Assembly (NCBI RefSeq): GCF_020532725.1 | Contig: NZ_JAJAVC010000011.1 | Span: 408,448-472,447, forward strand | DNA: 64,000 bases | Direction of reading: 5' to 3' | DNA from: Methylobacillus arboreus | GTDB taxonomy: Bacteria > Pseudomonadota > Gammaproteobacteria > Burkholderiales > Methylophilaceae | Shown: positions 8,557-17,397 of the stretch, piece after piece | How positions within the stretch are numbered: the first letter of the stretch is position 1 | How the letters are laid out: the number at the start of each line of letters is the position of its first letter | Position numbers and translations under genes: made by a program | Notes under the pieces: model-generated | The model's database searches: none | What the model saw: only the letters and a program-made list of their open reading frames with translations | What the model was told of the DNA's origin: nothing

Positions 8557-9434
8557 TCAGGCCGCTCCGCGTATTCGTCGAGGTTGTCCGCCAGGGCGGT
8601 TTCTCCCAGGCTGCCAAGACTGTTTTCTCCACCCAATCGACTGTCAGCAAGGCGGTGAAACAGCTTGAGGACGAACTCGGCGTCCCCTTGCTTAACCGGA
8701 TTGGTCATCGTAGCACTCTCACTGCCGCCGGAGAAGTCGTTTACCGCCGGGGCGTCAAGCTCCTCGCAGACCGCGAAGACCTGCTTGCCGAGCTTGACGA
8801 GGTCCGCGGCCTGAAGCGAGGCATTCTGCGCCTGGGCCTGCCGCCGGTCGGCAGCAGCACCTTGTTTGCACCGCTGTTCGCGGTCTATCGCCAGCGCTAT
8901 CCCGGCATTGAGGTCCGTCTCGTCGAGCATGGCAGCGACCAGCTCGAAGAAAGCCTGCGAACCGGCGAGATTGATTTCGCTGCTGCCTTGCTTCCCACAT
9001 CACAAGACTTCGGCTGGGAACCGATCCGGCGTGAGCCGCTGGTTGTATTGCTGGCCTACCACCATCCTCTCTCGGCCAAGTGTTCAGTCTCGCTGGCGGA
9101 ACTCAAGGATACGCCCTTTATCCTGTTCGACAGCGGCTTCGCCCTTCATCGCATCATTATCGACGCCAGCCGGCATGCGAACTTTGAGCCGAACGTGGTG
9201 GCGTGCAGCAGCCAGGTCGATTTCATGATCGAGCTTGTTGGTGCCGGCGTTGGCGTTACCTTCCTGCCTCGCATGATCGCTAACCAGCGCCGGCACCCAG
9301 GCGTGCGTCATGTGCTCCTGGACGAGCCGGGTATGGAGTGGATCATGGCCATGGCCTGGCGCCGGGGAGCCTACCTTTCAGAGGCTGCCAAGGCATGGCT
9401 GGAGCTCGTGCGCGAGATTCACGGCACGGAATAG
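8550..9434 (+). CDS. LysR-family transcriptional regulator
   Basis: A 294-residue LysR-type regulator. The winged helix-turn-helix lies at about residues 1-60 (FVEVVRQGGFSQAAKTVFSTQSTVSKAVKQLE), followed by the linker helix and a periplasmic-binding-protein-like effector domain ending near residue 290. It is transcribed divergently from the exporter and dehydrogenase genes and followed by the aldo/keto reductase. That arrangement is typical of a local regulator controlling both sides in response to a pathway compound, perhaps an aldehyde or aromatic acid. The effector cannot be deduced. Confidence 0.92.
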   Translation: MEFRPLRVFVEVVRQGGFSQAAKTVFSTQSTVSKAVKQLEDELGVPLLNRIGHRSTLTAAGEVVYRRGVKLLADREDLLAELDEVRGLKRGILRLGLPPVGSSTLFAPLFAVYRQRYPGIEVRLVEHGSDQLEESLRTGEIDFAAALLPTSQDFGWEPIRREPLVVLLAYHHPLSAKCSVSLAELKDTPFILFDSGFALHRIIIDASRHANFEPNVVACSSQVDFMIELVGAGVGVTFLPRMIANQRRHPGVRHVLLDEPGMEWIMAMAWRRGAYLSEAAKAWLELVREIHGTE

Positions 9435-9450
9435 CTCCATATTCCAATGG

Positions 9451-9469
9451 CCGACTTTGTTAAAGTCGG
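9451..9469. repeat. Perfect dyad between lysR and aldo/keto reductase
   Basis: CCGACTTT and AAAGTCGG form a perfect 8-bp stem with a three-base loop, 17 bases after the lysR stop codon. No T-run follows, so it is a poor terminator; it may be an operator or an mRNA hairpin affecting the downstream reductase gene. Confidence 0.45.
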
Positions 9470-9588
9470 ATAATTCATTTTGTTCATCTCTTAATCCAGC
9501 GTATCGTGGTCTACAGCTTATTGGACCAAGACCGGTGCTGATCTTGGCTGCAAGATCATCAGGCGAAAGATATGCAAAGGAGTGTCAG

Positions 9589-10434
9589 ATGTCCCATATA
9601 ACCATCCCCTCAATTACCCTCAACGATGGTATCTGCCTTCCCCGGGTAGGTTTCGGCACCTACAAGCTGAACGGCGTTGCTGGCGTGGAAGGTATCGTGA
9701 CTGCCATTGAGTCTGGATACCGATTGCTCGATTCGGCCTTCAATTACGAGAACGAAGGCGCGCTTGGTGCCGCGATCCGCAAGGCCGGCATTCCACGGGA
9801 GGAATTGCGGGTTACTTCCAAGCTGCCGGGCCGCCATCAGCGCTTTGACGAGGCACTTGCGACTATCGAGGAGTCACTCTACCGCGCACAGCTCGACTAC
9901 TACGACCTGTACCTGATCCACTGGCCTAATCCGGGCCAGGGGCTTTATGTCGAGGCATGGCAGGCTTTGATCGAGGCACGCCAGCGCGGGTTGGTTCGAT
10001 CGATCGGTGTCTGTAATTTCCTGCCGGCGCATCTTGAAAAGATCATGAGCGAGACCGGCGTGGCACCCGCCGTCAACCAAGTGGAGCTGCACCCATACTT
10101 TCCCCAGGCCGAGCAACGTGCTTTCGACCAGGTCCATGGCATTGTTACCGAATCCTGGAGCCCGCTCGGGCGCGCCAACCACCTGCTGCAGGAAGCGACG
10201 ATCAAAGCGATCGCCGAGCGCCTTGGCCAGACAGTCGTCCAGGTGATTCTGCGTTGGCATGTTCAGCTCGGCGCTGTTCCGCTGCCCAAGGCGGCCAGCA
10301 GGGAACGTCAGGTAGAGAATCTCTCGGTTTTCGATTTCGAGCTCCTGCCTGAGGACATGGCGACAATCGCTACGCTGGCCCGTCCGGATGGCCGGATCGC
10401 TGATCAGGATCCGGCGCGCTACGAAGAGTTCTGA
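9589..10434 (+). CDS. Aldo/keto reductase
   Basis: A 281-residue NADPH-dependent aldo/keto reductase of the 2,5-diketo-gluconate reductase (DkgA/YvgN) type. The catalytic tetrad is visible: Asp48 and Tyr53 in LLDSAFNYENE, Lys78 in VTSKLPG and His111 in LIHWPNP. The (beta/alpha)8 framework and NADP-binding end (RWHVQLGAVPLPKAAS) are present. The start is set at 9589 because AAGGAG lies six bases upstream and the family N-terminus begins there; the open frame extends upstream into the lysR end and is not used. Such enzymes reduce a wide range of toxic aldehydes, which fits the neighbouring dehydrogenases. It is the last gene of the G+C-rich block. Confidence 0.92.
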   Translation: MSHITIPSITLNDGICLPRVGFGTYKLNGVAGVEGIVTAIESGYRLLDSAFNYENEGALGAAIRKAGIPREELRVTSKLPGRHQRFDEALATIEESLYRAQLDYYDLYLIHWPNPGQGLYVEAWQALIEARQRGLVRSIGVCNFLPAHLEKIMSETGVAPAVNQVELHPYFPQAEQRAFDQVHGIVTESWSPLGRANHLLQEATIKAIAERLGQTVVQVILRWHVQLGAVPLPKAASRERQVENLSVFDFELLPEDMATIATLARPDGRIADQDPARYEEF

Positions 10435-10829
10435 CTTCTGGCGGCCGTGTGCTGCGGTTTGCCTTAAACCGATAGTGGAACAGCTGTATACACGCTTGCG
10501 ATAGCGCATGGGATGCTGGTCTCGATAAGTATATTTGAGCGTATAATCTTGCGCCAAGGCAATGGACTTGGCCTGTGCCGGAAAACCGCAATCAGGCCAT
10601 GCATACACCAGACCTATTCAAGTTGTTTCGGAAGTTAAATTGCGGTCGAGCGTTTCCTACTCCTTTCTTTTGAAAGGCATGGTCGTTCGTGGATGCAAGC
10701 ATCTGGCTTTTTTACGACAACCTGCCGCTCACTATGATCCAAGGCACGCCTGACGCGGTTGTGCCACAAACATTGCACTCAAGTTTTTCCCTGGAGAAGC
10801 TGGGGAGTGGAATAGTTTATAACTGTTGA
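10435..10829. other. Intergenic region between accessory block and mutS
   Basis: No convincing gene was found. A short plus-strand frame at 10562-10753 has no ribosome site, no recognisable domain and a composition unlike its neighbours. Base composition falls back to that of the core genes across this stretch, so one boundary of the transferred block probably lies here. No inverted repeat, tRNA end or integrase remnant was seen. Confidence 0.4.
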
Positions 10830-13394
10830 ATGTACATGGATAAGATAGACAACTCTGCTCACACTCCCATGATGCGGCAATACCTGGGTATCAAGGCGCA
10901 ATACCCAGATATGCTGCTGTTTTACCGCATGGGGGATTTTTACGAACTGTTTCATGATGATGCGGAGAAAGCATCGCGCCTGCTCGGCATTACGCTCACC
11001 AAGCGAGGTAGTTCCAATGGCGAGCCCATCCGCATGGCGGGTGTGCCTTACCATGCGGCTGAGCAGTATCTGGCAAAGCTTGCCAAGCTGGGCGAGGCAG
11101 TGGCGATTTGCGAGCAGGTGGGGGATCCGGCCACGAGCAAGGGACCGGTGGAGCGCCAAGTCACGCGCATCCTCACGCCTGGCACCTTGACAGATGCTGC
11201 CTTGCTGGACGATACACGCGACAATCTGTTACTGGCGATTGCCCGCGCGGAAGGCGTACTCGGGCTGGCGCGTATCAATCTTGCCTCGGGCCGGTTTGTG
11301 CTGAGCGAGGTTGCGCCAGGGCTGCTAGGACAGGAACTGGAGCGCATCAGTCCGGCTGAAATTATTTATCCAGATGATTTTTCCCATGTTGCGTTGGAGC
11401 AGGTGAAATGTTCCAAGAAAAGGTTGGCACCGTGGCAGTTCGACCTGGATTCATCAATCCAGACCCTGGCCAAGCAGTTCAGCACCTACGACCTGGATGG
11501 GTTCGGCTGCGCTGATATGCAGGCCGCCATCATGGCGGCTGGCGCCTTGCTGGATTACGTCAAGCATACGCAGCGCACCAGCCTGCCGCACATCCAGGGG
11601 CTGACGGTAGAGCAAGGCAGCCAATTCATCCAGTTGGATGCCGCAACACGCCGTAACCTGGAAATTGACCAGACCTTGCGCGGGGAGCCATCGCCCACAT
11701 TGTATTCTTTGCTGAATACCACCGTGACGGCCATGGGCGCGCGCTTGCTCAGGAGCTGGCTGCACCATCCCCTGCAACACCAGCCTGATATTCAGGCACG
11801 CTTGCAGGCGGTGGCAAGCTTGCAGTCCCAATATGATGCGTTGCGTCCGGTATTGCGCAATGTGAGCGATATAGAGCGCATTACAGCACGGGTCGCCTTG
11901 AAGACCGCGCGTCCGCGCGATTTGTCCGGCTTGCGTGACAGCTTGCGCCAGCTTCCGGTGTTGCAGCAGGCATTGATCGCGGAAGGTTCGGGGCTGTTGC
12001 AATCATTGCAGCAGCAGTTGGATGTGCCGCAATCAGCGCTGGAAATGCTGCTGGCGGCAGTCAAGGATGAACCGGCGGCAGTGTTGCGCGAGGGCGGCGT
12101 GATCGCCGATGGCTTCGATGCCGAGCTGGATGAACTGCGCGGCATACAAAGCAATTGTGGCGAGTTCTTGCTGAAGTTCGAGGCGCTGGAACGTGAGCGT
12201 AGCGGTATCAGCAACCTCAAGGTGGAATATAACAGCGTGCATGGCTTCTATATTGAGATCAGCCGCGCGCAATCGGAAAACGTGCCTGCGGAATACCGCA
12301 GGCGGCAGACGCTGAAGAACGTGGAGCGCTATATCACGCCCGAACTCAAGACTTTTGAGGACAAGGTGCTTTCTGCCAACGAGCGCGCCCTGGCGCGTGA
12401 AAAAATCCTGTATGAAGCCTTGCTGGATAATTTGCAGCCCGCATTGCTCGCCTTGCAGCGCAATGCTGAGGCTGTGGCCCAGCTCGATGTGCTCGCCACC
12501 TTTGCCGAGCGCGCAGATGTGCTGAAATATGTTGCGCCCCAGTTCACTGACGAGGCCGGGCTCGCCATCGAGGATGGCCGCCATCCGGTGGTCGAGCAAT
12601 TGGCCCAGCCTTTCATCGCCAACAGCGTCGCGCTTTCTCCCTATCGCCAGTTATTGCTAATCACCGGCCCGAACATGGGTGGTAAATCGACTTATATGCG
12701 GCAAACGGCATTGATTGTGCTGCTTGCGCATTGCGGCTGCTTGGTGCCGGCAAAATCGGCGCGGATAGGGCCGATAGACCGCATTTTCACCCGAATCGGC
12801 GCCTCCGATGATTTGGCCGGCGGGCGTTCCACCTTTATGGTGGAAATGACCGAGACCGCCAATATCCTGCACAACGCAACAGAGCAAAGCCTGGTGTTGC
12901 TGGACGAGATCGGGCGCGGCACCTCCACTTTTGACGGCTTGTCGCTGGCCTGGGCCGTAGCGCGGCAGTTGCTGGAAAAGAACCGCAGCTATACCTTGTT
13001 TGCCACGCACTATTTCGAGCTGACCAGGATCAGCGAAGAATTCAAGCATGCGGCCAATGTGCACCTGGACGCAGTGGAGCATGGCAATGGCATTGTCTTT
13101 CTGCACAATGTGGAGGAAGGGCCAGCCAGCCAGAGCTATGGCTTGCAGGTGGCACAGTTGGCAGGCATCCCGCGTTCGGTGGTGAATGCCGCCAGGCGCA
13201 AACTGGTCCAGTTGGAGCAAAGCCAGGTGGCGCAGCAGTCCTCGGCATGGCAGGGAGACATGTTCATTGGTGCGGATCCTGAGCCGGAACCGGTGATGCA
13301 CCCGGTGGTGTTGGAGCTTGAGGTGGTTGATCCGGATGAACTGACGCCGAGGCAGGCGCTGGACGTTTTGTACAAATTGAAAAAATTAACCTGA
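10830..13394 (+). CDS. mutS: DNA mismatch repair protein MutS
   Basis: An 854-residue MutS, the expected length. It recognises mispairs and small loops and recruits MutL. The mismatch-binding domain starts with [28 protein letters not shown], which contains the Phe-X-Glu-type recognition segment (GDFYELF). Connector, lever and clamp regions follow. The ATPase has Walker [10 protein letters not shown], Walker [17 protein letters not shown] and the ATHYFELT motif. The start may be 10830 or the in-frame ATG at 10836; neither has a strong ribosome site. The gene is not in an operon with other repair genes here. Confidence 0.97.
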   Translation: MYMDKIDNSAHTPMMRQYLGIKAQYPDMLLFYRMGDFYELFHDDAEKASRLLGITLTKRGSSNGEPIRMAGVPYHAAEQYLAKLAKLGEAVAICEQVGDPATSKGPVERQVTRILTPGTLTDAALLDDTRDNLLLAIARAEGVLGLARINLASGRFVLSEVAPGLLGQELERISPAEIIYPDDFSHVALEQVKCSKKRLAPWQFDLDSSIQTLAKQFSTYDLDGFGCADMQAAIMAAGALLDYVKHTQRTSLPHIQGLTVEQGSQFIQLDAATRRNLEIDQTLRGEPSPTLYSLLNTTVTAMGARLLRSWLHHPLQHQPDIQARLQAVASLQSQYDALRPVLRNVSDIERITARVALKTARPRDLSGLRDSLRQLPVLQQALIAEGSGLLQSLQQQLDVPQSALEMLLAAVKDEPAAVLREGGVIADGFDAELDELRGIQSNCGEFLLKFEALERERSGISNLKVEYNSVHGFYIEISRAQSENVPAEYRRRQTLKNVERYITPELKTFEDKVLSANERALAREKILYEALLDNLQPALLALQRNAEAVAQLDVLATFAERADVLKYVAPQFTDEAGLAIEDGRHPVVEQLAQPFIANSVALSPYRQLLLITGPNMGGKSTYMRQTALIVLLAHCGCLVPAKSARIGPIDRIFTRIGASDDLAGGRSTFMVEMTETANILHNATEQSLVLLDEIGRGTSTFDGLSLAWAVARQLLEKNRSYTLFATHYFELTRISEEFKHAANVHLDAVEHGNGIVFLHNVEEGPASQSYGLQVAQLAGIPRSVVNAARRKLVQLEQSQVAQQSSAWQGDMFIGADPEPEPVMHPVVLELEVVDPDELTPRQALDVLYKLKKLT

Positions 13395-13491
13395 AAATTA
13401 GACATACTTCTGAAACAACTGATGGCCATAATATGAACCGTAGTTCTTACCAGGGCTGCGGTTTAGTCAATTTAGATCCCAAAAGGAAAAT

Positions 13492-13740
13492 ATGGTTGTC
13501 GAGTATTTCATCAAGATAGTGATTCCGGTGGTGTTTGCATCATTTGTTGCCATGATCGGCTGGTTTGTCGGTGAAAAGCAGGGTGCAATGGTTGCTGGTG
13601 GCGTTTCTCTGGCTGTGTCTATCGGCTGGACCAGCTATAGCTGGTCGCTCTCTGTCAGGCAGTCGCGCATTAATGAGCGGCTGGCCAAGCGCAAGCAGGC
13701 GCGTGCTAAAAAGGCAGTGCGCAGGATTTCGTGCGCATAA
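13492..13740 (+). CDS. Small two-segment membrane protein, unknown function
   Basis: An 82-residue protein with two hydrophobic segments (about residues 5-26 and 31-53) separated by GEKQG, and a strongly basic C-terminal tail (RQSRINERLAKRKQARAKKAVRR). AAAGGA lies at good spacing upstream. A bidirectional terminator follows. The family is not recognised. The basic tail suggests a cytoplasmic C-terminus by the positive-inside rule. Confidence 0.7.
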   Translation: MVVEYFIKIVIPVVFASFVAMIGWFVGEKQGAMVAGGVSLAVSIGWTSYSWSLSVRQSRINERLAKRKQARAKKAVRRISCA

Positions 13741-13781
13741 TATAAGCCAAGCGGCTTTTCTATAGCCGCAAATGGATAAGC

Positions 13782-13807
13782 AAAAGGCAGCCAATGGCTG
13801 CCTTTTT
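13782..13807. terminator. Bidirectional terminator between small membrane gene and slyD
   Basis: An 11-bp stem AAAAGGCAGCC/GGCTGCCTTTT with a three-base loop has A and T runs on both sides. It can end both the plus-strand small membrane gene and the minus-strand slyD transcript. Confidence 0.88.
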
Positions 13808-13856
13808 ACTTTCAGGCTAACTGTTGGCCAGCTAGCTGGATTTCACGTACATTCGC

Positions 13857-14336
13857 CTAATGGTGATGGCCGCCAGCACCATGTACATGGCCATGCTCTA
13901 CTTCTTCATTACCTGCAGCACGCACTGCGGTAACCGATGCCTTGAACAGCACGCGCTCGCCTGCCCAGGGATGGTTGCCGTCAACGATGACCTTGCCGTC
14001 CTCGATGTTGGTGATGGTGTACAGGACAACATCGCCAGATTCATCTTCGCCCTCAAACTGCATACCCACTTTCAGTTCTTGGGTCGGGAAGGCAGATGCG
14101 GGTTCTATCTGCACCAGTTCTTCGTCATAGTCGCCAAACGCATCGGCTGGTTCAAGTGTAAGCTCAATGGAGTCGCCAACGGACTTGCCGTGCAGTTCTT
14201 CCTCTACGCGCGGGAAAATATTGTCATACCCGCCATGCAGGTAGCTGACAGGATCCTTGCTGGCCTCCAGGATATTTCCATCGCTATCGCGTAGTTCGTA
14301 GGTGATGGTGACAACAGTGTTCATGGCGATCTGCAT
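13857..14336 (-). CDS. slyD: FKBP-type peptidyl-prolyl isomerase, SlyD family
   Basis: A 159-residue SlyD-type proline isomerase and chaperone. The FKBP core has VTITYELRDSDG, LHGGYDNIFP and LEPADAFGDYDEELV. The insert-in-flap chaperone domain follows (about residues 68-125). The C-terminus is histidine-rich (EHGHVHGAGGHHH), a short version of the nickel-binding tail of E. coli SlyD. AAGGA precedes the ATG at 14336 by six bases, supporting this start over Met5. It lies 14 bases upstream of no other gene but follows the peroxiredoxin gene in reverse order on the same strand. Confidence 0.93.
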   Translation of the reverse strand: MQIAMNTVVTITYELRDSDGNILEASKDPVSYLHGGYDNIFPRVEEELHGKSVGDSIELTLEPADAFGDYDEELVQIEPASAFPTQELKVGMQFEGEDESGDVVLYTITNIEDGKVIVDGNHPWAGERVLFKASVTAVRAAGNEEVEHGHVHGAGGHHH

Positions 14337-14350
14337 GAAAGATCCTTCTT

Positions 14351-14812
14351 TTAAAGTGATTTGATAAAGTTGAGTATTTCTGTGGCATGGCCTTTAGCCG
14401 CGACGCCATATTGTGCCAAGCGTAACATTCCATTCCGGTCGATGACAAATGTGGAGCGGACTATGCCCATTTTTTTGATTCCGTCTTTTTCCTTCTCCTG
14501 CCAAACGCCATATTGGGCGCATATCTCGCCATCCTCATCGGAAAGCAGACGCACCGCCAACCCATGTTTGTCGCGAAAGCTGGCATGGCTGATGCAGTCA
14601 TCTCGGCTGATCCCAATTACGATGGTTTCATGGCGTTTGAACTCGTCCTCCAGGTCGCTGAACTCAATGGCTTGCAACGTGCAACTGGGCGTGTTGTCCT
14701 TGGGATAGAAATAAAGCACGACATTGCGGTCACGTAACGCTGAAAGGCTGATGTTTTCCATATCTGCGTCAAGCAGGGAAAAATCAGGGGCTGGCGTATT
14801 TGTCTGCAACAT
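14351..14812 (-). CDS. Peroxiredoxin, PrxQ/BCP family, lacking the usual resolving cysteine
   Basis: A 153-residue thiol peroxidase of the bacterioferritin comigratory protein group, which reduces hydroperoxides. The peroxidatic Cys44 sits in YPKDNTPSCTLQ. In most family members a second cysteine follows five residues later; here that position is Ile49, so the usual intrahelical disulfide cannot form. Other cysteines exist (in RDDCISHAS and GEICAQYGVW) and could serve instead, or the enzyme works by a 1-Cys mechanism. It is on the same strand as slyD, 14 bases upstream of the slyD start, so the two are probably co-transcribed. Confidence 0.92.
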   Translation of the reverse strand: MLQTNTPAPDFSLLDADMENISLSALRDRNVVLYFYPKDNTPSCTLQAIEFSDLEDEFKRHETIVIGISRDDCISHASFRDKHGLAVRLLSDEDGEICAQYGVWQEKEKDGIKKMGIVRSTFVIDRNGMLRLAQYGVAAKGHATEILNFIKSL

Positions 14813-14874
14813 GGCTTGCTTTGCAGTTTGGAAGATGGGAAGGATTCTAACCTAATTTCTTCGCAGCGTAAGCA

Positions 14875-16062
14875 ATGCGCTATGATAAGAAGATGAAAAA
14901 AAATAATTATCCCAAAGCGGTGCCTGATGTGCCGCTTACTTTGCTTGGTGGTTTGAGCGCGGCACAATTCCTTGCCGAGTACTGGCAAAAAAAACCTCTA
15001 TTGATCAGGCAGGCCATTCCCGGGTTCAATGGATTGTTGAGCCCGGATGAGCTGGCGGGGCTTGCCTGTGAGGATGATGTGCAGTCACGCTTGATTTCAT
15101 TCAAGCGAGGGCGCTGGAATGTAGAGAGCGGGCCATTTGATGAAAAGCGTTTTGGCAAACTGCCTGAACGCGACTGGACTTTGCTGGTGCAGGGAGTCAA
15201 CCACCATCTGCCCGAGGCGGTGGAATTGTTGCAGCAATTTGCCTTTGTGCCATATGTGCGACTGGATGACCTGATGGTGAGCTTTGCCCCGGATGAAGGG
15301 GGCGTGGGGCCGCATTTCGATTCCTATGATGTATTCCTGCTGCAAGGAGAGGGCCAGCGTTTTTGGCGGATCAGCGAGCAGGAGGATTTAACCCTGGTCG
15401 AAGGGGCGCCGCTACGTATCCTGCAAAACTTTAATGCTGAGCAGGAGTGGGTGCTGGAGCCGGGAGATATGCTGTACCTGCCTCCCCATGTCGCCCATTG
15501 GGGCGTCGCAGTGGGAAATGCGATGACCTATTCCATCGGCTTTCGCGCGCCTTCTGCACAGGAGCTTGCAAGCGAGTTCCTCAATTACCTACAGGACAAG
15601 TTAAGCGTGAGTGGCATGTATGCCGATCCGGATTTGCGATTGCAGGCCCACCCAGCGGAGATTGGCAGTGACATGCTGGCAAAGGTCAGCGAAATGCTGA
15701 ACCAGATACGCTGGCAGCAGGAGGATGTGACAGACTTTCTTGGCCGTTATCTTTCTGAACCCAAACCCCATATTGTGTTTGAGGACAACAAGGTATTGAG
15801 TCTGAAACGCTTTGTACAACAGCTTGCCAAACAAGGTGTCACCTTGTCTGGCAAGAGCCAGATGCTGTTTCATGATACGCAGTTTTTCATGAATGGCGAG
15901 CAATTCGCCGTGCCAGCATCGCATCAGGCGATATTGGTGGTGTTGGCGGATGATCGCCAGCTTGAGCCAAGCTGGTTTGGTGCAGCGGTATTTCAGGATA
16001 CCGCCTTGATGCAGCAGTTCTATGATTGGTACCTGGCTGGCTATTTGCATTTGATTGAGTGA
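14875..16062 (+). CDS. roxA: JmjC-type ribosomal oxygenase (RoxA/YcfD, L16 arginine hydroxylase)
   Basis: A 395-residue 2-oxoglutarate/Fe(II)-dependent oxygenase. The iron ligands are visible as His147 and Asp149 in GPHFDSYDVFLLQ and His208 in YLPPHVAHWG. The sequence and length match the YcfD/RoxA family, which hydroxylates an arginine of ribosomal protein L16; the C-terminal winged-helix part has the length expected. The start at 14875 is uncertain; the in-frame ATG at 14893 is an alternative. Transcribed divergently from the peroxiredoxin. Confidence 0.88.
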   Translation: MRYDKKMKKNNYPKAVPDVPLTLLGGLSAAQFLAEYWQKKPLLIRQAIPGFNGLLSPDELAGLACEDDVQSRLISFKRGRWNVESGPFDEKRFGKLPERDWTLLVQGVNHHLPEAVELLQQFAFVPYVRLDDLMVSFAPDEGGVGPHFDSYDVFLLQGEGQRFWRISEQEDLTLVEGAPLRILQNFNAEQEWVLEPGDMLYLPPHVAHWGVAVGNAMTYSIGFRAPSAQELASEFLNYLQDKLSVSGMYADPDLRLQAHPAEIGSDMLAKVSEMLNQIRWQQEDVTDFLGRYLSEPKPHIVFEDNKVLSLKRFVQQLAKQGVTLSGKSQMLFHDTQFFMNGEQFAVPASHQAILVVLADDRQLEPSWFGAAVFQDTALMQQFYDWYLAGYLHLIE

Positions 16063-16139
16063 TAACGTAGTTTAAGTTTCAATAGCGTGTAATATTCGGC
16101 TATATCGCTGATTAAAATATTCATTTTCCAAGGAGTGTG

Positions 16140-16946
16140 ATGCGTGCCTTGTTGATGACCATGAGCCTGCTCTGCTTGCCTGTACAGGCTGCAGGATTGG
16201 ATTTCAAGATGATTACCCTCCAGCACCGCTTTCCGCAGGATTTGTTGCCCGCAGTGCAACAAATCATCGGTCCTGAAGGCTCGGTGAGCGCGATAGATCA
16301 CCACTTGGTGGTGCGTGCGACACCAGCGCAGATGGAAGCTGTCGAAGCTTTGGTTGAAAGGCTGGATACTGCGCAACGCAATGTTCAGATTACTGTGCGT
16401 CATGATGATCATGTCACCCAGAGCGGTAATGAGGTTGGCGCAGATGGAAGCGTGCGCTATGGCGATATCGAGGTTGGTGTGAACAGGGTGCCTGAACGGC
16501 GCGAAGGCTTGCGTTTCAATTTTGATGAAAGCCAAGCCACAACGCGCCGCAGTGGAGAGCAATTTCTTACCGTGCTGGACGGGGAGCGCGCGTTCATCCG
16601 TGTCGGGCAGTCGGTGCCTTTTACCCAGCAATGGGTAGTATTGACAGCACAATACCTCAATGTGCAACAGACAACGGAATTTCATGACATTACGACGGGT
16701 TTTGCTGTGCGGCCAAGAACGATTGGTAATGAGGTCGAGGTTGAAATTACGCCGCGTATTGCACGTCTTGATGCATTTGGATTTATTGATTTTGAGGAGC
16801 TTTCTACTACTGTACGCGTTTCCAGGGGACAATGGCTCGATATAGGCGGCATCATGCAAAGCAGCGACCAAGTCAGCCGTGAAATTCTTTCGCGCAGCCA
16901 GTTTGGAGAAGAGAAAATCAATCGTCTGCAAATCAAGGTTGATTAG
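16140..16946 (+). CDS. Secretin-like protein (short, orphan)
   Basis: A 268-residue exported protein with a short signal peptide (about residues 1-18). Residues 20-85 form an N1/secretin_N-like ring subdomain (LPAVQQIIGP...VVRATPAQMEAVEALVERLDTAQRNVQI). Residues 140-268 resemble the secretin C domain (VRPRTIGNEVEVEITPRIA). It is much shorter than PulD, PilQ or OutD secretins, and no other secretion or pilus gene is nearby. AAGGAG lies four bases upstream of the ATG. The stop codon TAG is formed at the edge of an inserted MITE; without it the codon would have been TAA, so the protein end is unchanged. A role in the outer membrane is inferred. Confidence 0.8.
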   Translation: MRALLMTMSLLCLPVQAAGLDFKMITLQHRFPQDLLPAVQQIIGPEGSVSAIDHHLVVRATPAQMEAVEALVERLDTAQRNVQITVRHDDHVTQSGNEVGADGSVRYGDIEVGVNRVPERREGLRFNFDESQATTRRSGEQFLTVLDGERAFIRVGQSVPFTQQWVVLTAQYLNVQQTTEFHDITTGFAVRPRTIGNEVEVEITPRIARLDAFGFIDFEELSTTVRVSRGQWLDIGGIMQSSDQVSREILSRSQFGEEKINRLQIKVD

Positions 16947-17212
16947 GGTCTGTTGACGTTATATTCATATCAGCGCCGGAACCGGTTTTAGTGCGGAGCA
17001 AGGCGTGATGAGAGAGGTTTGGTTATTCCAAATGAACGACGAATAACGCAGCCCCGTGCGAAAATCGACCCTGGCCCTTCGGGTTGCAGTGGCAAATGGC
17101 ACCATGCTGCGTTGCGTGACTTGGCAAGGGAGTGACCATTGCCTGCGTCCCACGCCTTGCCTGGCACCATTTGCCACTGCAACGCGGACATGAATATAAC
17201 GTCAACAGACCC
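16946..17212. mobile_element. MITE-like element with TA target duplication
   Basis: A 267-bp non-coding element has terminal inverted repeats of about 30 bp (left 16946-16975, right 17183-17212). The outermost 23 positions are identical (GGGTCTGTTGACG... and its complement) and only scattered mismatches occur further in. It is flanked on both sides by TA, the target duplication of IS630/Tc1-mariner-type transposition. Inside are further long dyads: 17083-17099 pairs perfectly with 17167-17183 over 17 bp, and 16998-17007 with 17151-17160 over 10 bp. There is no transposase, so mobility in trans is inferred. Confidence 0.8.
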
Positions 17213-17397
17213 TAAGTTATTTGTAGAACATTTTTTCATTCAAAAAACGCGAAAATTTGTGTCAAATAAGGCTTGCAGCCCAAAAAACAGTGGTATTTTT
17301 CGTCGGAGATGGTAGAATTTTTGGCACTCGGTTGGTTTAGAAGGCTTACCGTAACTGGTTTTTATTAATTTATTGTCTACATCTTAAGGGATAAAAA
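17213..17397 (+). promoter_or_regulatory. A+T-rich upstream region of the repeat lipoprotein gene
   Basis: The region between the MITE and the lipoprotein gene is A+T-rich and holds no gene. AAGGGA lies seven bases before the lipoprotein ATG. Several hexamers resemble promoter parts (TTGCAG near 17273, TATTTT near 17294) but the 15-base spacing is poor, so no promoter is called with confidence. Confidence 0.3.

Noticed and set aside
10562-10753. Short plus-strand frame before mutS
   Set aside because: No ribosome site, no domain and no coding-like composition.
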